From Artocarpus heterophyllus (Eukaryota > Streptophyta > Magnoliopsida > Rosales > Moraceae): DNA of 64,000 nt. The notes beneath the pieces were generated by a model. That model was given only the letters and a program-made list of their open reading frames with translations. It was not told where the DNA came from and did not search any database. Both the position numbers and the translations under genes were made by a program. The stretch covers positions 34,414,062 through 34,478,061 of the forward strand of contig CM046350.1 of NCBI GenBank assembly GCA_025403435.1, written 5' to 3'. The stretch's first letter is position 1; the number at the start of each line of letters is the position of its first letter. Of this stretch, positions 44,068 to 56,989 are shown piece after piece.

Positions 44068-47000
44068 TGTGACGACCCTCCTACGTGGCCGTCGCTTAAC
44101 TTGAACATAATCGTAATTTCAACATACTTTAACATAAAGTACTGAAAATTATGGAATAAAAATTTTCCTTTCAAATACATTGCAAACCTTTACTTAATCT
44201 TTATATCTTTATGCATAATAAATGAAAACATATTTTAAAAATAACTTGTATAACATTTGCAAACACATTACAAGTCATAACTTGTACTGTAAAACTTACT
44301 GCATAATAAATGCATCATAAAACTTATGACTTAATCTGTAAAACATTATGCATTAACAAATGCAAAGCATACTTTAAACATAATTACTGAAAATACATTG
44401 CAAATCATGATTTAAACTTTAAAACCTTTTACATAACAAATGCAAACATTCTTTTAAATCAACTTGCTTAACAATTGCATACTTCACAATATTAATCTCT
44501 TAAAACATATAATAATAAAATATCTATAAAACTTTTCTTTTAAACATTTAGATAATTATTTAAGACTTACTTCCTTTAAAATATTCCTTAAAACATACTT
44601 AAAAACTGTTGCGACTATTGTCGCATTTCAAGTTGAGACCTCGCTTAACTAATGCCTTTAAAACCCTTTTTTAAATCGTTTCTTAAAACTTAATAAGAAA
44701 TAATTATTGAAACATAGCGTGAAACTTAACTTTATAATTGGATAAAACATTTCATAAAATATAACTTAAACTTTGAAAACATTTCTTTAAATTTTGACTT
44801 TCTTGAACTTTGAAATTACTACTCAAATAATGGAAAAATAACATTTTCTTTCGGCAACGGAAACATACCAGAGTGGTATCCATATCCATCTCCACCATTT
44901 ATCAACCGCTTACCACTGCCCAACAAATGCCGTTGACAGATTTTCTTACCTACAGCATGAATATACTTAAATAAGCTTACGCTCAGTAAATAGAAAATCA
45001 GTCTTGCAAAACATAATTAAAAATCATTTCAATAAAAATATGCATGAACATTTTATGTTGTTTTGTCAACTTGTTTTATGCTTAATTTTGAACATCCTAT
45101 AATTATTCATTCCTTACTTTAACTCTTATCTTTGTTCCATAACTTTCCTTATCTTATTTTAACTTTCTATCCTTGTTCCTTATCTTTCCTTATCTTACTT
45201 TAACTTTCCTCATTTTACTTTAGTATTTGTACCAACATCGTTAATCATGAGATCATAAACATGATGCTTCCCTTGCAGAAGACTTGAGACCATCAAACTT
45301 CGAGGTCATGTACCTCACATCTAGGAGGTCAAACTTTAACTTTACTTTCATTACCTCACAACAAGAGGTTGGTACGACACTTTCTTTTTATCCTTATGTT
45401 ACCTTATTATTAACTTTAGTGAGTATTTCAAATGCAATCACATCATATGCAACACACTTGCAAATCATAGCTTATACTATAAAACCTATTGCATTCATCA
45501 CACATTAATCATAACATCATCGTAGCATATCATCATGACATAACATAACATAACACCCATTCTAACATAAAACAGTGTAACGATCACTGATCATGCATTT
45601 TCATAAATTTTTATGAATGCATTTAAAACAATTTATTTTAAAACGGTTCATACTGTAGGCCAGATTCCTATTTACTTGGACTCCGAGTTAAGCGGGTCTA
45701 GTTGTACCTCGCTGTATCTACAGTATGCGAAGCATCCTCTACAATGCTCCTCGAGCAACCATGAATGGCTAGGAATGCTTCCTAGAGATCATAAATTATT
45801 GAAAATGTCATTTTGGACTCCGTTATTGCAGTTTGAATCGCCTCGATTCGTGTGTAGTAGGTACCAAATGATTTTCATCGGAGTGGAATTAGCTCAAACG
45901 GGGGTCATCATCATGTTCAAAGCATCGAAACGAGTTAGGAGGCGGTCTCGGATCTTCGATCGGAGGTCCGGATCACAAAAATCCAAAGTGGCTAGTGACC
46001 GACTTTGACCGGCGTTGACCGGCGTCAATCGAGCTCTGTTGGCAGCTGGGCTCGGGCCTAACCTCCCTAATTTGACCCTTCTGAGTCCAATGACAGTGTC
46101 AATTTTGCCTAATTCTGCCTCTAACATAGTAGGTCGGAGCTCAAAGTCGGCGGCCAAAAATGGAGATTCAGATCTTGATTCTCCGACGGTGGAAACCTGA
46201 AATTGGCTTAGGGCTTTTGCTACCCATCCTCCTCTGAGTGTTTCCCCTCCATTGCAGCCCCTCAACATCGTCAAAATTGATGGAATTGAAGAACTCATGG
46301 TGGCCCACGACGGCGTTGGCCGTTCTCCAATGAAACGGGCTCCTTCAGTGCAATTGATCGAGGGGTTTTATTCCCCTTGATCCCCTGAATCCATTGGGAG
46401 GGGTGGTGTCAGCCACCTCCTCCGACAAGGTAGAGTTCCACCTTGGTGTGGCGGTGCACAGTGGCAGTAGATGGGCAAAGCAATCCGGCGGTTGTTGAGC
46501 TGCCACCAAGGGTGGGTTTTGTTCCTCTCGTTGTGGTGGTCGTGTAGGAACAAGAATCACGTCGATCGAACGTTGGACGACAAAGATATCTCGTCGAAAA
46601 GTTTGGGTTTCTCTGCCACTTTGGGCTTCCTTTGGTAGCTTTTTAGGCGGCACGGCACCTCATTGGACTCAACTTGTCGAGAGCTTTCCATTGGCATGGG
46701 AGGTGTAAAAAACAGTCGCCGAAATCTTGACTGGGTTAGAGGAGAGAGAACATGTAGAGAGAGAAAGTAGAGAGAGAAAGTAGATTTTTTTTTGTCCCTT
46801 TTTTTTGCATTTCTTCAAATATTTAAAGATGCTTTTGTTGCTCTTAAAAAATTTATACTGTGTCGTGGTCGAATTGATCAAATTCTTGATCCACAAACTT
46901 GAAATTTTCGTACACATAACTGCACTCTTATTGAACTGATATCATACAAGAATTTCCACATAATCATAGTAAGTTGAGAAATTCTACTTTTATCACATAA

Positions 47001-47214
47001 TCTTAATTTAAATCTTTTAAATTGAGATTCTTATAATTGCCACCACTATGGCTCATACATGAAATTAATGAATCATAAACTTTTAGTTTAGCACATTAAA
47101 AATAACTATTTTAATGCACTATCATAACATTACAAGTACTTAACCAAGTAATTTTGAAAAGATCCTTAATTAATCACGTTTATTAATTTGTGGATTTTTT
47201 TCCCGGTCATTACA
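44068..47214 (-). mobile_element. Solo LTR of a gypsy element with CTCTT target duplication
   Basis: Minus-strand ends are TGTAATGACCGGG and GGAGGGTCGTCACA. The element is flanked by the perfect 5-bp duplication CTCTT at 44063-44067 and 47215-47219. It is 3147 bp with no gag or pol, as expected of a solo LTR left by recombination between two LTRs. Read on the minus strand, a CTCTCT-rich region (46727-46790) is followed by gene-like, higher-GC sequence with open frames (46653-46345, 46298-45894), then the TTTACTGAGCGTAAGCTTA block near 44999. The length, ends and internal blocks suggest a Tekay/Del-type chromovirus. Confidence 0.82.
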
Positions 47215-47219
47215 CTCTT

Positions 47220-47396
47220 TCTCCACGTTTTCTTCCCCTTTCTCTTTCTTATTCTTCGTGCAAATATTTGAATGAAACATTGGGTTTTCTTTTGGGTGAA
47301 TTCATAGGAAATTTGAGAAGAATTGTTTTGAGGTAAGACTTTGTTTTCGGTTTAATTCTGAAATGTATTTTTCCCCTTTAATCCAACTGCTGTATT
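47220..47396. other. Second piece of the split older segment
   Basis: A 177-bp piece between the solo LTR and copia C, continuous in origin with 43967-44067 and 56990-58356. It contains GAGGTAAGACTTTG (47330-47343), which looks like a splice donor after a CT-rich leader, a layout common in gypsy LTRs or in first exons. Its last bases GTATT are the left target duplication of copia C. Confidence 0.45.
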
Positions 47397-49364
47397 TGTT
47401 GGAAACAAAGTGTGCAGCAAAATTTTAAAAAAATTTCATCAGAGTAATTTCCAAAACACAAGTTTAACATGTTATATGTATAAATTAGATAGATCTTACT
47501 AACCTCAGTGTGCCGAAGAACCTCCGTAACCTATGTAGAGAAGTAACGTTCCAGAAGAGCCTCAACCAACTGGTCTTCATTGCTATTCTCTATCCACAAC
47601 TGGAGTGAGTGTGGGCTCACACGTACAGCTCTTCCACCGGTGACTCTCCTTCCAACCAATAGAGAGAACCCAAATCTAGTGTTCGTGATTTGTGAATAAA
47701 AGCTCTCAGGGAGTTTTTCAAATGCTCACTAGAAGAGTATTACTCTTAATCTCGCAAATTGATCTGAGTAAATCATGAGACTCACTCCCTTTTTATAGCT
47801 ATTGGTCTTGGGATTAATCCATATCAGATTAGGTCTCAAAAACTCGAAACAGAATCAAGTTTGGATCAATATCTGATAAGATCCGCGTGAAAACGCGTAA
47901 TCTTATCTCCCGCTTATCGGCAGGCCGATCAGGCCAGTTCGGCAAGCCGAACACGTCATCCGATAGGCCAAACTCCCGAGAAAAAATCTCTGCGAATCTT
48001 TTATTTTCCACCCGAGATTCTAAAGGATAAAGTCTCAGTTTTGATTCAAATAACCCAATAGAGAAGTTATCTGATCAAAACAAACTTTATTAAGATAATC
48101 ACTAAAAAATAAATCAATTCACAATAATTCTACAAGTTTATCTTGTTCTAATTTGTCCAAAATTAAAACAACCGATAAATAGACAAGAATTATCTGATCG
48201 CAATAATTCAACAAGTTTATCTTGAACTAATTTCTTACAAAATTAATTCAACTGATAAACAGAAATGAATTATTTGATTGTTACAAATTTTAAACCAATC
48301 TGATAAATCCCACATAAGTCACCAATTATTGGAAAAGCACGCCGTGTCGTTACAGAACTTTGTGAGCTAGCAAAGGGGACCAAAATGGACCTATAAAGTT
48401 CAAGCTCATGATAATTTTGAAACCTAATATCCTAGATATACATTTCACAATTATCAACTCCAACGCTACTCCACTAAAAGCTTGGAGCTGCACTCTCGAA
48501 CTTTATAGAATTACGAAGCTCATGTAGCTAAGTCTCCATGACATCTCAAGTTTTGTCTTACCTTCCCGATTATTTTTATCTTACGTTCCATTGTCTCACC
48601 ATTAGAAAACTTACCATCCAAAGATAGTATACCATTTGGTTACACCTATGTATCCAAATGGTTGAGCGCTCCAGTTTTTCAATTACAGGACAATGCATAT
48701 AAGAGGATATCATTACTCCTAAAGAGGAGCTATGGATTCCATATCTATGAATAACAAGTCTACGCTATCAAGAGTCATGCCTCCTATGTACCGGCATGCA
48801 TACCACTATAGAGATGTGGGTGTCACCCTTTGGCCCATCAAAAGACACAAGCCGAGACAACAAACTCACTATTCATCTCAGGATTCAGATACAATACAAA
48901 TGACTGTTTAAAGTGAATCGATTTGTCAAGATAGAATTATTAATCCAAATCAATTCACTTTATGTCCCGATCCAACACGTCGTCACCTATGACAACGCGC
49001 CAATGTTTCTATTCATGGAGTCCAACTCCAATGGTCAAGACAAACCATCTCCCAAAAGGGATATAGACAACATAACAATCTTTACATGAATAAAGTGCCC
49101 AACTTTATTCCCTCGATTGCGGATCATATGTTTTTAGACCATCACCTTAAGAATCGTGTCTTCCGCATAATCAGTCCATCATATGCCCAATTCTTAAGGT
49201 TTAGACTGACAGTCTCAGACTACTGTTTGCTTATCATACATTCAACAAATATGAACGTAAAGAGGACAAGATTTGGTATATATAAATGAATAAATTCTTT
49301 ATAGATAAAAAATGTCTCCAAAAACGTATTACATTTTTACTCCTTAGGGCATACATGTCTAACA
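47397..49364 (-). repeat. 3' LTR of copia element C
   Basis: In element sense it runs from TGTTAGACATGTATGCCC (49364) to TTTGTTTCCAACA (47397), 1968 bp, next to the polypurine tract GCAAGTGGGAGAT (49365-49377). The TATA box is CTATAAAAAGGG around 47786-47798 on the minus strand. Compared with the 5' LTR it lacks roughly 50 bp near 48545. The left flank GTATT (47392-47396) pairs with GTATT at 56985-56989. Confidence 0.93.
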
Positions 49365-49378
49365 ATCTCCCACTTGCA

Positions 49379-52300
49379 CTAAGTGAGTAAATACAACAAA
49401 TTTTGCATCCCCATAGCTTCCACATGCTTCTCGAAGACTCTCCCAGTAAGTGTCTTCGTAAATGGATCAGCTAAATTGTCCTCTGATGCGATCTTGCACA
49501 CCGTGACATGCCCGCCCTCAACGAAGTCCTTTATCACATGATACTTCCGATCAATGTGCTTACTCTTCTTGTGAAATCTTGGTTCCTTAGCATTAGCTAC
49601 CGCCGCACTGTTATCACAGTACAGTGATATCGCTTTATCCATACCAGGAACTACCTCAAGATCCCCAAGGAACTTGCGGAGCCACACTGCTTCTTTCGAA
49701 GCATCACTAGCCGCCACATACTCGGCCTCCATCATTGAATCCGAAGTGCAATCTTGCTTCGCACTTCTCAAACTGATGGCACCGCAACCCAGAGTAAACA
49801 CAAACGCCAAAGTCGATTTCCTAGAATCCAGACAGGATTGAAAATCTGAATCAGTGTATCCTAGAGGAGTCAAGTCCTCACCAGAATACACAAGCATATA
49901 CCCTCGAGTCCTTATCAGGTACTTGAACATATGCTTTACTGCAACCCAATGGTTCGGTCCTGGATCCGCCTGAAATCGACTTACAATCCCAACTGCATAG
50001 CTAATATCCGGTTGAGTGCAAAGCATGGCATAAATGAGACTACCTACTGCCGAAGCATAAGGTACCTTCTTCATGTATTCTCTTTCTTCATAAGACTTTG
50101 GAGAGTCTTTCTTAGAAAGAGTAATTCCAAACCTAGATGGTTGCCCACCTTTCTTGGAATCCTGCATTGCAAACCTCCTGAGAATTTTATCTATGTAACC
50201 AGCCTGAGACAAAGCTATCATTTTGTTCTTCCTATCCCGAAAAATCTAGATACCGAGAACAAAATTAGCCTCACCTAAGTCCTTCATGTTAAACTGCTTG
50301 GTCAACCATAATTTGACCGATGACAACGCCCCAATGTCATTGCCAATTAGCAGAATGTCATCTACATAGAGCAGTAAACACATGGTTCATCCACGTTTTG
50401 TGAGAACCCATAAGTCTTGATCACTTGATCAAATCTTATGTTGCAAGAACGAGAAGCCTGTTTAAGTCCATATATAGACTTTAGCAGCTTACAAACCTTA
50501 CCCTCTTGACCCGCGACCTTGAACCCGTCTAGTTGTTCCATATAAATGGACTCATCAAGATAGCCATTCAGAAAAGCCGTCTTGACATCCATCTACCAAA
50601 TCTCGTAGTCAAGAGAATCCGGATGGACTTAAGCATGGCTACAGGCGAAAAGGTTTCCTCATAATCGATTCATTCCTTTTGCGTATAACCCTTAGCTACC
50701 AGTCTAGCCTTAAAGGTTTCAACCTTTCCATCCACTCCTCTTTTCCTCTTGTAGATCCACTTACACCCTATGGGTTTTACCCCTTCGGGAAGATCCACAA
50801 GCTCCCAGACCTGATTAGTCTCCATAGACTTCATCTCTATGTTCATGGCCTCTGTCCAGAGTCTTGAATCAATATCCTCCATAGCTTCTACGTAAGTATA
50901 AGGATCCCTGTCATGTTCATCCGGTTCAGCCAAGAAGACCTCCCCATTGAACATATACCTCTCAGGTTGATGCCCGATCCTCCCACTACGCCGAAGCCCT
51001 TGAGATTGTTGTTCAGGTTTGTTTGGTTTTTCTACACCGATCAAAATGGTTTCGTTCGGAACCTCCAGAGTGAACGAATCACCCCTTAACTCCTCAAGCA
51101 CCACTTTGCTTTGGGGTTTAAAGTCGTCCATATAACTCTCCTCAAGGAAAGTTGCATTAGTTGAAACCACGACTTTATTTTCCTTTGGGTTATAAAAATA
51201 ACCCCCTTTAGTCCCTTTTGGATATCCTACAAACACGCAAACTTCCAAACGTGCTTCCAACTTATTCGAATCCTTAAACAGGAAATGAGCTAAACATCCC
51301 CATATGCGAATATGATTTAAGGATGTCTTCTATCTTGTCCACAACTCGTGAGGAGATTTAGGGACCGATTTTGAAGGCACATTGTTCAAAAGATAACATG
51401 CCGTTTGTAGTGCATATCCCCAAAAGGATAGAGGTAATGAAGAATAACTCATCATGGACTTAATCATGTCCAACAAAGTCCTATTCCTTCTCTCCGCTAT
51501 GCCATTCTGCTGCGAAGTGCCCAGTGCAGTCAAATGGGATAAAATCCCATTCTCTGACAAGTGTCCCAAGAACTCATCAGAAAGGTATTCCCCACCTCGA
51601 TCAGATCGAAGTGCCTTTATGGGTCTACCCAATTGCTTTTCCACTTCAATCCGAAACTCCCTGAACTTCTCATAAGTTTCGCTTTTGTGGTGCATCAGGT
51701 ACACATACCCATATCTTGAGTAATCATCAATAAAAGTGACAAAGTACTCATACCCTCCTCATGCCAAGATGGTCATTGGTCTGCAAACATCACTATGCAC
51801 AAGTTCTAGAACCCCTTCGGCCCTATTGCCCTTAGACCTGTATGGTCTTTTGGTCATTTTACCCTCCAAACAAGATTCACATTGAGATATAGATTCCACC
51901 TTTAAGTAACTTAAAGGTCCATCCCTTACCAACCTTTGAATCCAATTTAGGTTAATATGGCCAAGGCGCAAATGCCAAAGATAAGTCTTATTAGAGTGAG
52001 AAGTTTTAAGTCTTTTTGAGTTATTATCATTTATCTCAGCATTAAGCAATAAGTCCGTCTTAGGTTTGATAAAATATAGATTATTTTGCATCCATCCAGA
52101 ATAGATAAAAGATTTGTTTTTACAAATCACCACTTTTTCATTAAAAGATACCACGTAGGAGTCTTTAAATAAAGAAGATACAGAAATTAAATTCCTTTTA
52201 AATTTAGGAACATAAAAACAATCTTGCAAAATTAAATTCCTATAATTATTAAAATAAAGATGGACATCTCTCACTGCTTCCGTTGAGACCAAGGATCCAT

Positions 52301-53279
52301 CGCCCATTCGAAGCGTTAAGTCTTCACGAAGTAGACTTCTCGTTTCTTTGAATCCCTGCAGAGAAACACAAACATGATTAGTTGCACCAGAATCTATGAC
52401 CTAGATGTCACTAGATTCCTCAACCAAACAAGTTTCTAAATATAGAATATCACACCTACCTCCCTTGGAAAGGAAGTCCTTGCAATGCTTCTTTATATGC
52501 CCGACTTTACCACAGAAGAAGCACTTAAGCTTCTTTGGGTTCTTCTTCTTCTTCTTCTTGCTCTTGGTAGCAGCAGGAATAAAAGAATTCCCACTCTTGG
52601 CCTGTTGCTTCTTTCCATTCCCAGAGTTAGGATTAGAACCAGAAGCAGCTATCATGTTGGCCTCACCACCAGCAGGAGACTCCCTGATCAGCAGTTCAAA
52701 CTCTGGTAACTGTTTCATCAGTTCTGTCAAGGTCATATCTTGTCTATTGCTTAAATTAAAAGTAGCTCTAAACGGAATAAATTCCTTAGAAAGAGTCTCA
52801 AATACCATAGTCATCTGAGTTTCAACATCGATGTCGGCTCCATTGGTTTGAGCCTGAGCTCTGTAACCCATGACCAACATCATGTGCTCCTTTACAGATG
52901 TCCCCGGTCTCTATCTACAATTTAAGAGTTTCTGAAGTGCCCCTTGCCGCTTCGTTATGGCCTGGCCTCCAAACTTGTCCTCAAGATTATCCAAGATCTG
53001 CTTCGCAGTCTCATAATCCTGATGTTGAGCCTGCAGCACGTTGTTCATGCTAGCCATAACATAGTAGTGGGCCTGATCATTATCATCTTTCCAGCGATCG
53101 TACGCTTAGAATTGCTCATTACTTGAGTCTCCCGTAGGCTCGGGAGGACAAGGAGTTGTCAGTACATATTTCAATTTCTCAAAGGAAAGGACGATGTCCA
53201 GGTTCCGTTTCTAATCGTTGTAATTCTCACCGGTTAATTGGTTTTTGTCAAGTATCGAAGATAAAGCGTTTTTAGACAT
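49379..53279 (-). pseudogene. Copia element C gag-pol, nearly complete but broken
   Basis: Minus-strand polyprotein from the ATG at 53279 to TAG at 49379-49381. Gag ends with an intact zinc knuckle CFFCGKVGHIKKHC (about 52523-52482). The Trp codon just before protease VIDSGATNHVC is TAG (near 52402). Integrase (51760-51330) keeps [14 protein letters not shown], SDRGGEY and [10 protein letters not shown] motifs. The block FVGYPKGTKGGYFYNP starts near 51230. RT keeps VKTAFLNGYLDESIYM and YVDD (50368-50357), with a frameshift close by. RNase H (50221-49379) is one open frame with TDSDFQS, MEAEYVAA and LYCDNSAAV, ending in LYLLT. Stops near 52914, 51767, 51330, 50670 and 50248 complete the damage. 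It is the best preserved of the broken copies. Confidence 0.94.
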
Positions 53280-54945
53280 TTTCAATCTACAATAAAGAAT
53301 CATATACCAAACATAAGCAAACATATATATAATAATTTAGTAAGATAACACAATCATGTAAAATCATACAAATGTGTTTATGTGTTAAAATCTTGAAAAT
53401 ATCACAACCTTACAACGATAATTCCCAACTCAGAATTCAACAAGCTCCTAGGGGAGTCATGCTAAATTCAATCAGGAACACGAATCCCCTCATGATTAAT
53501 ATATGCCATCCAGGACCCGTATGATCCAGCATATACTAATAATCGTTTCTTTGGCCATTAATTTTATTAACAGAGCTCCTAGGGGAGGTTAATAATAAAA
53601 TTAACGTGAGTGTATAACCACCGTTTCAATATTTTATCCATAATTTATAATCACTACCTAGGGGAGTGCAACCATAAATCATACTAAAATACCTTATCCT
53701 TTCAGAGATCCAATCTGGTACATGATAGAAATCCCTTCCTAGGGGTCGGGACCACCATGTTCATCTTATGGACCAACGATGGAGGCCTTTTGTTCTCTCT
53801 TCGAAAACCTTCTCCCACTCAATCTTTTGAAGTCAAGGTTTTATTTTAAAATTATGCATGAACAATTTTAATATGAGCGGCACTCCCTATTCTATATGAC
53901 ATGTTATCAATATATATGGTAAATCATATTATAATGCAGACAAGCAAAGCAATCAAGCAAAGCTACAAGCAAAATAATAATTACCGTAATATTATGGTTC
54001 CACCCTAGAGAATAGAAAGCTAAGATTACAAGAGAATAATCGAGACATTTATCGATTCTTCATCCTTGAATCCGCAAGCTGTATCCTTCTTCATGTAATA
54101 TCCATCTTCAAGTCTTCAATCCCGTATGAATCGAATACTTCATATTTCCGGTCATATCCAAATTTAATGTTTCTCAGAATCGTCCCAAAAATAAAATTAA
54201 AACTACACCAGAAAAATTAGACCTTTTCTGGACGCCCGGCAGCTCTCGGTCGGCAGGCCGATCTGGGTGATCGGCCTGCCGATCATGGAGGTTCGGCCTG
54301 CCGAACATGAAAGTTCGGTCTACCGGTAGAGCACCAAAATTTCTGCCCCACTGTCGACCTGCCGGACCACACGTTCGGCCTACCGATCTGTGACCTTCGG
54401 CTTGCCGAACTGTGAGGTCCAGCATGCCGACCGAGCAGAAAACCCTCAATCTAGAAAATACAATTTTAATGCAATTCATCAATTTTATTTTCAACAATTC
54501 AAAAACATAAAATTAGAGACTCAGGAAATACCTGGAGGCGCCATCATCAATCTTCAAGAACCGACTTCTCGTTCCGTCTTCTCCGAATAATTATTTAATT
54601 ACAAAATTCTTACAAATTTAAAAAATAAATAACAATTCTTAGACAGAGATAATAGTCCGCCATCTAATTACATGAAAAACTTAGATACACATTCTAACCT
54701 CTAAGGAACCATAACCAGTATTAATTAATTAATAAATAATTAAACAACGATTTAATCAACCATAATTAATTAATAAACATTCACCACATAATCCATGACA
54801 ACATATATATTATATAGAAACCTAGAGTGCCATCTCTCTATAAAATTCAATTCAAGCATAGGAGAGATTAAGATCACAAAATTTATGCATATAACATGAT
54901 CACAAACTTGCAAATTTATGTAAAAACCTCGGCTCTGATACCAAT
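53280..54945 (-). other. Leader and primer binding site of copia element C
   Basis: The minus-strand leader between the 5' LTR and gag. The primer binding site TGGTATCAGAGC is exact at 54943-54932. A dense cluster of GC-rich palindromes lies at 54236-54430. Downstream, the block with GAGAAGGTTTTCGAA (about 53815-53800) recurs in the leaders of copia B and the second C copy. No coding region is recognised. Confidence 0.7.
54236..54430 (-). repeat. Palindrome cluster in the copia C leader
   Basis: Roughly eight to nine units close to TCGGCAGGCCGA lie spaced about 15-30 bp apart. Examples are GATCGGCCTGCCGATC (about 54269-54284), with 7-bp arms around two central bases, and TTCGGCCTGCCGAAC. The flanking DNA is AT-rich. 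The same cluster occurs at 61356-61560. Confidence 0.8.
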
Positions 54946-56984
54946 TGTTAGAAACAAAGTGCGCAGCAGAATTTTAAAAAAATTTTCATCAGAGTAATTT
55001 CCAAAACACAAGTTTGACATGTTATATGTATAAATTAGATAGATCTTACTAACCTCAGTGTGCCGAAGAACCTCCGCAACCTGTGTAGAGAAGTAACGTT
55101 CCAAAAGAGCCTCAACCAACTGGTCTTCTTTGCTATTCTTTATCCACAACCGGAGTGAGTGTGGGCTCACACGTACAGCTCTTCCACCGGTGACTCTCCT
55201 TCCAACCAATAGAGAGAACCCAAAGCTAGTGTTCGTGATTTGTGAACAAAAGCTCTCAGGGAGTTTTTCAGATGCTCACTAGAAGAGTATCACTCTTAAT
55301 CTCTCAAATTGATCTGAGTAAATCATGAGACTCACTCCCTTTTTATAGCTATTGGTCCTGGGGTCAGTCCATATTAGATTAGGTCTCAAAAACTCGAAAC
55401 AGAATCAAATTTGGATCAGTATCTGATAAGATCCAGTGTGAAACATCGTAATCTTATCTCCCGTTGATCGGCAGGCCGAACATTCTGATCGACAAGCCGA
55501 TCAGGCCAGTTTGACAGGCCGAACATGTCATTCGGTAGGCCGAACTCCTGAGAAAAAATCTCTGCGAATCTTTTATTTTCCACCCGAGATTCTAAAGGAT
55601 AAAGTCTCAGTTTTGATTCAAATAACCCAATAAAGAAGTTATCTGATCAAAACAAACTTTATCAAGATAATCTCTAAGAAAATAAATCAATTCACAATAA
55701 TTCTACAAGTTTATCTTGTTCTAATTTGTCCAAAATTAAAACAACCGATAAACAGACAAGAATTATTTGATCGTAATAATTCAACAAGTTTATCTTGAAC
55801 TAATTTCTTACAAAATTAATTCAACCAATAAACAGACATGAATTATTCGATTCTTACAAATTTTAAACCAATCTGATAAATCCAACATAAGTCACCAATT
55901 ATTGGAAAAGCACGCCGTGTCGTTGCAGGACTTTGTGAGCTAGCAAAGGGGACCAAAATGGACCTATAAAGTTCAAGCTCATGATAATTATGAAACCCAA
56001 TATCCCAGATATACATTTCACAATTATCAACTCCAACGCCACTCCACTAAAAGCTTGGAGCTGCACTCTCGAACTTTATAGAATTACGAAGCTCATGTAG
56101 CTAAGTCTCCACGACATATCATAGTGTATCGCATCCCCATATGATCATCCATAATCGGCTTAAGGACAAGTTCTGTCTTACCTTCCCGATTATTTTTATC
56201 TTACGTTCCATTGTCTCACCATTAGAAAACTTACCATCTAAAGATAGTATACCATTCGGTTACACCTATGTATCCAAATGGTTGAGCGCTCTAGTTTTTC
56301 AATTACAGGACAACGCATATAAGAGTATATCATTACTCCTAAAGAGGAGCTATGGATTCCATATCTATGAATAACAAGTCTACGCTATCAAGAGTCATGC
56401 CTCCAACGTACCAGCATGCATACCACTATAGAGATGTGGGTGTCACCCTTTGGCACATCAAAAGACACAAGTCGAGACAACGGGCCCACTATTCATCTCA
56501 GGATTAAGATACAATACAAATGACTGTCTAAAGTGAATCGATTTGTCAAGACAGAATTATTAATCCAAATCAATTCACTTTATGTCCCGATCCAACATGT
56601 CATCACCTATGACAACACGCCAATGTTTCTATTCACGGAGTCCAACTCCGATGGTCAAGACAAACCATCTCCCAAAAGGGATATAGACAACATAACAATC
56701 TTTACATGAATAAAGTGCCCAACTTTATTCCCTCGATTGCGGATCATATGTTTTTAGACCATCACCTTAAGAATCGTATCTTCCGCATAATCAGTCCATC
56801 ATATGCCCAATTCTTAAGGTTTAGACTGACAGTCTCAGACTACTGTTTGCTTATCATACATTCAACAAATATGAACGTAAAGAGGACAAGATTTGGTATA
56901 TATAAATGAATAAATTCTTTATTGATAAAAAATGTCTCCAAAAATGTATTACATTTTTACTCCTTAGGGCATACATGTCTAACA
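54946..56984 (-). repeat. 5' LTR of copia element C
   Basis: In element sense it runs from TGTTAGACATGTATGCCC (56984) to TTTGTTTCTAACA (54946), 2039 bp. The TATA box CTATAAAAAGGG is on the minus strand around 55336-55348. A palindrome cluster at 55465-55548 lies just upstream of it. The right flank GTATT (56985-56989) duplicates 47392-47396, so the complete element is 47397-56984 (9588 bp). Confidence 0.94.
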
Positions 56985-56989
56985 GTATT

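Noticed and set aside
45894..46653. Minus-strand frames of 134 and 102 codons as host genes
   Set aside because: They lie inside a 3147-bp solo LTR with clear ends and target duplication. GC-rich open stretches of this sort are usual in long gypsy LTRs and no protein family is recognised.
52405..52818. 137-codon plus-strand frame rich in Phe and Leu
   Set aside because: It is the antisense of the Lys-rich gag segment of copia C. The same shadow appears at 62974-63396 opposite the second copy.
54236..54430. CRISPR-like array
   Set aside because: Units are short, imperfect palindromes with irregular spacing inside a plant retrotransposon leader. There are no uniform repeats or spacers of fixed length.
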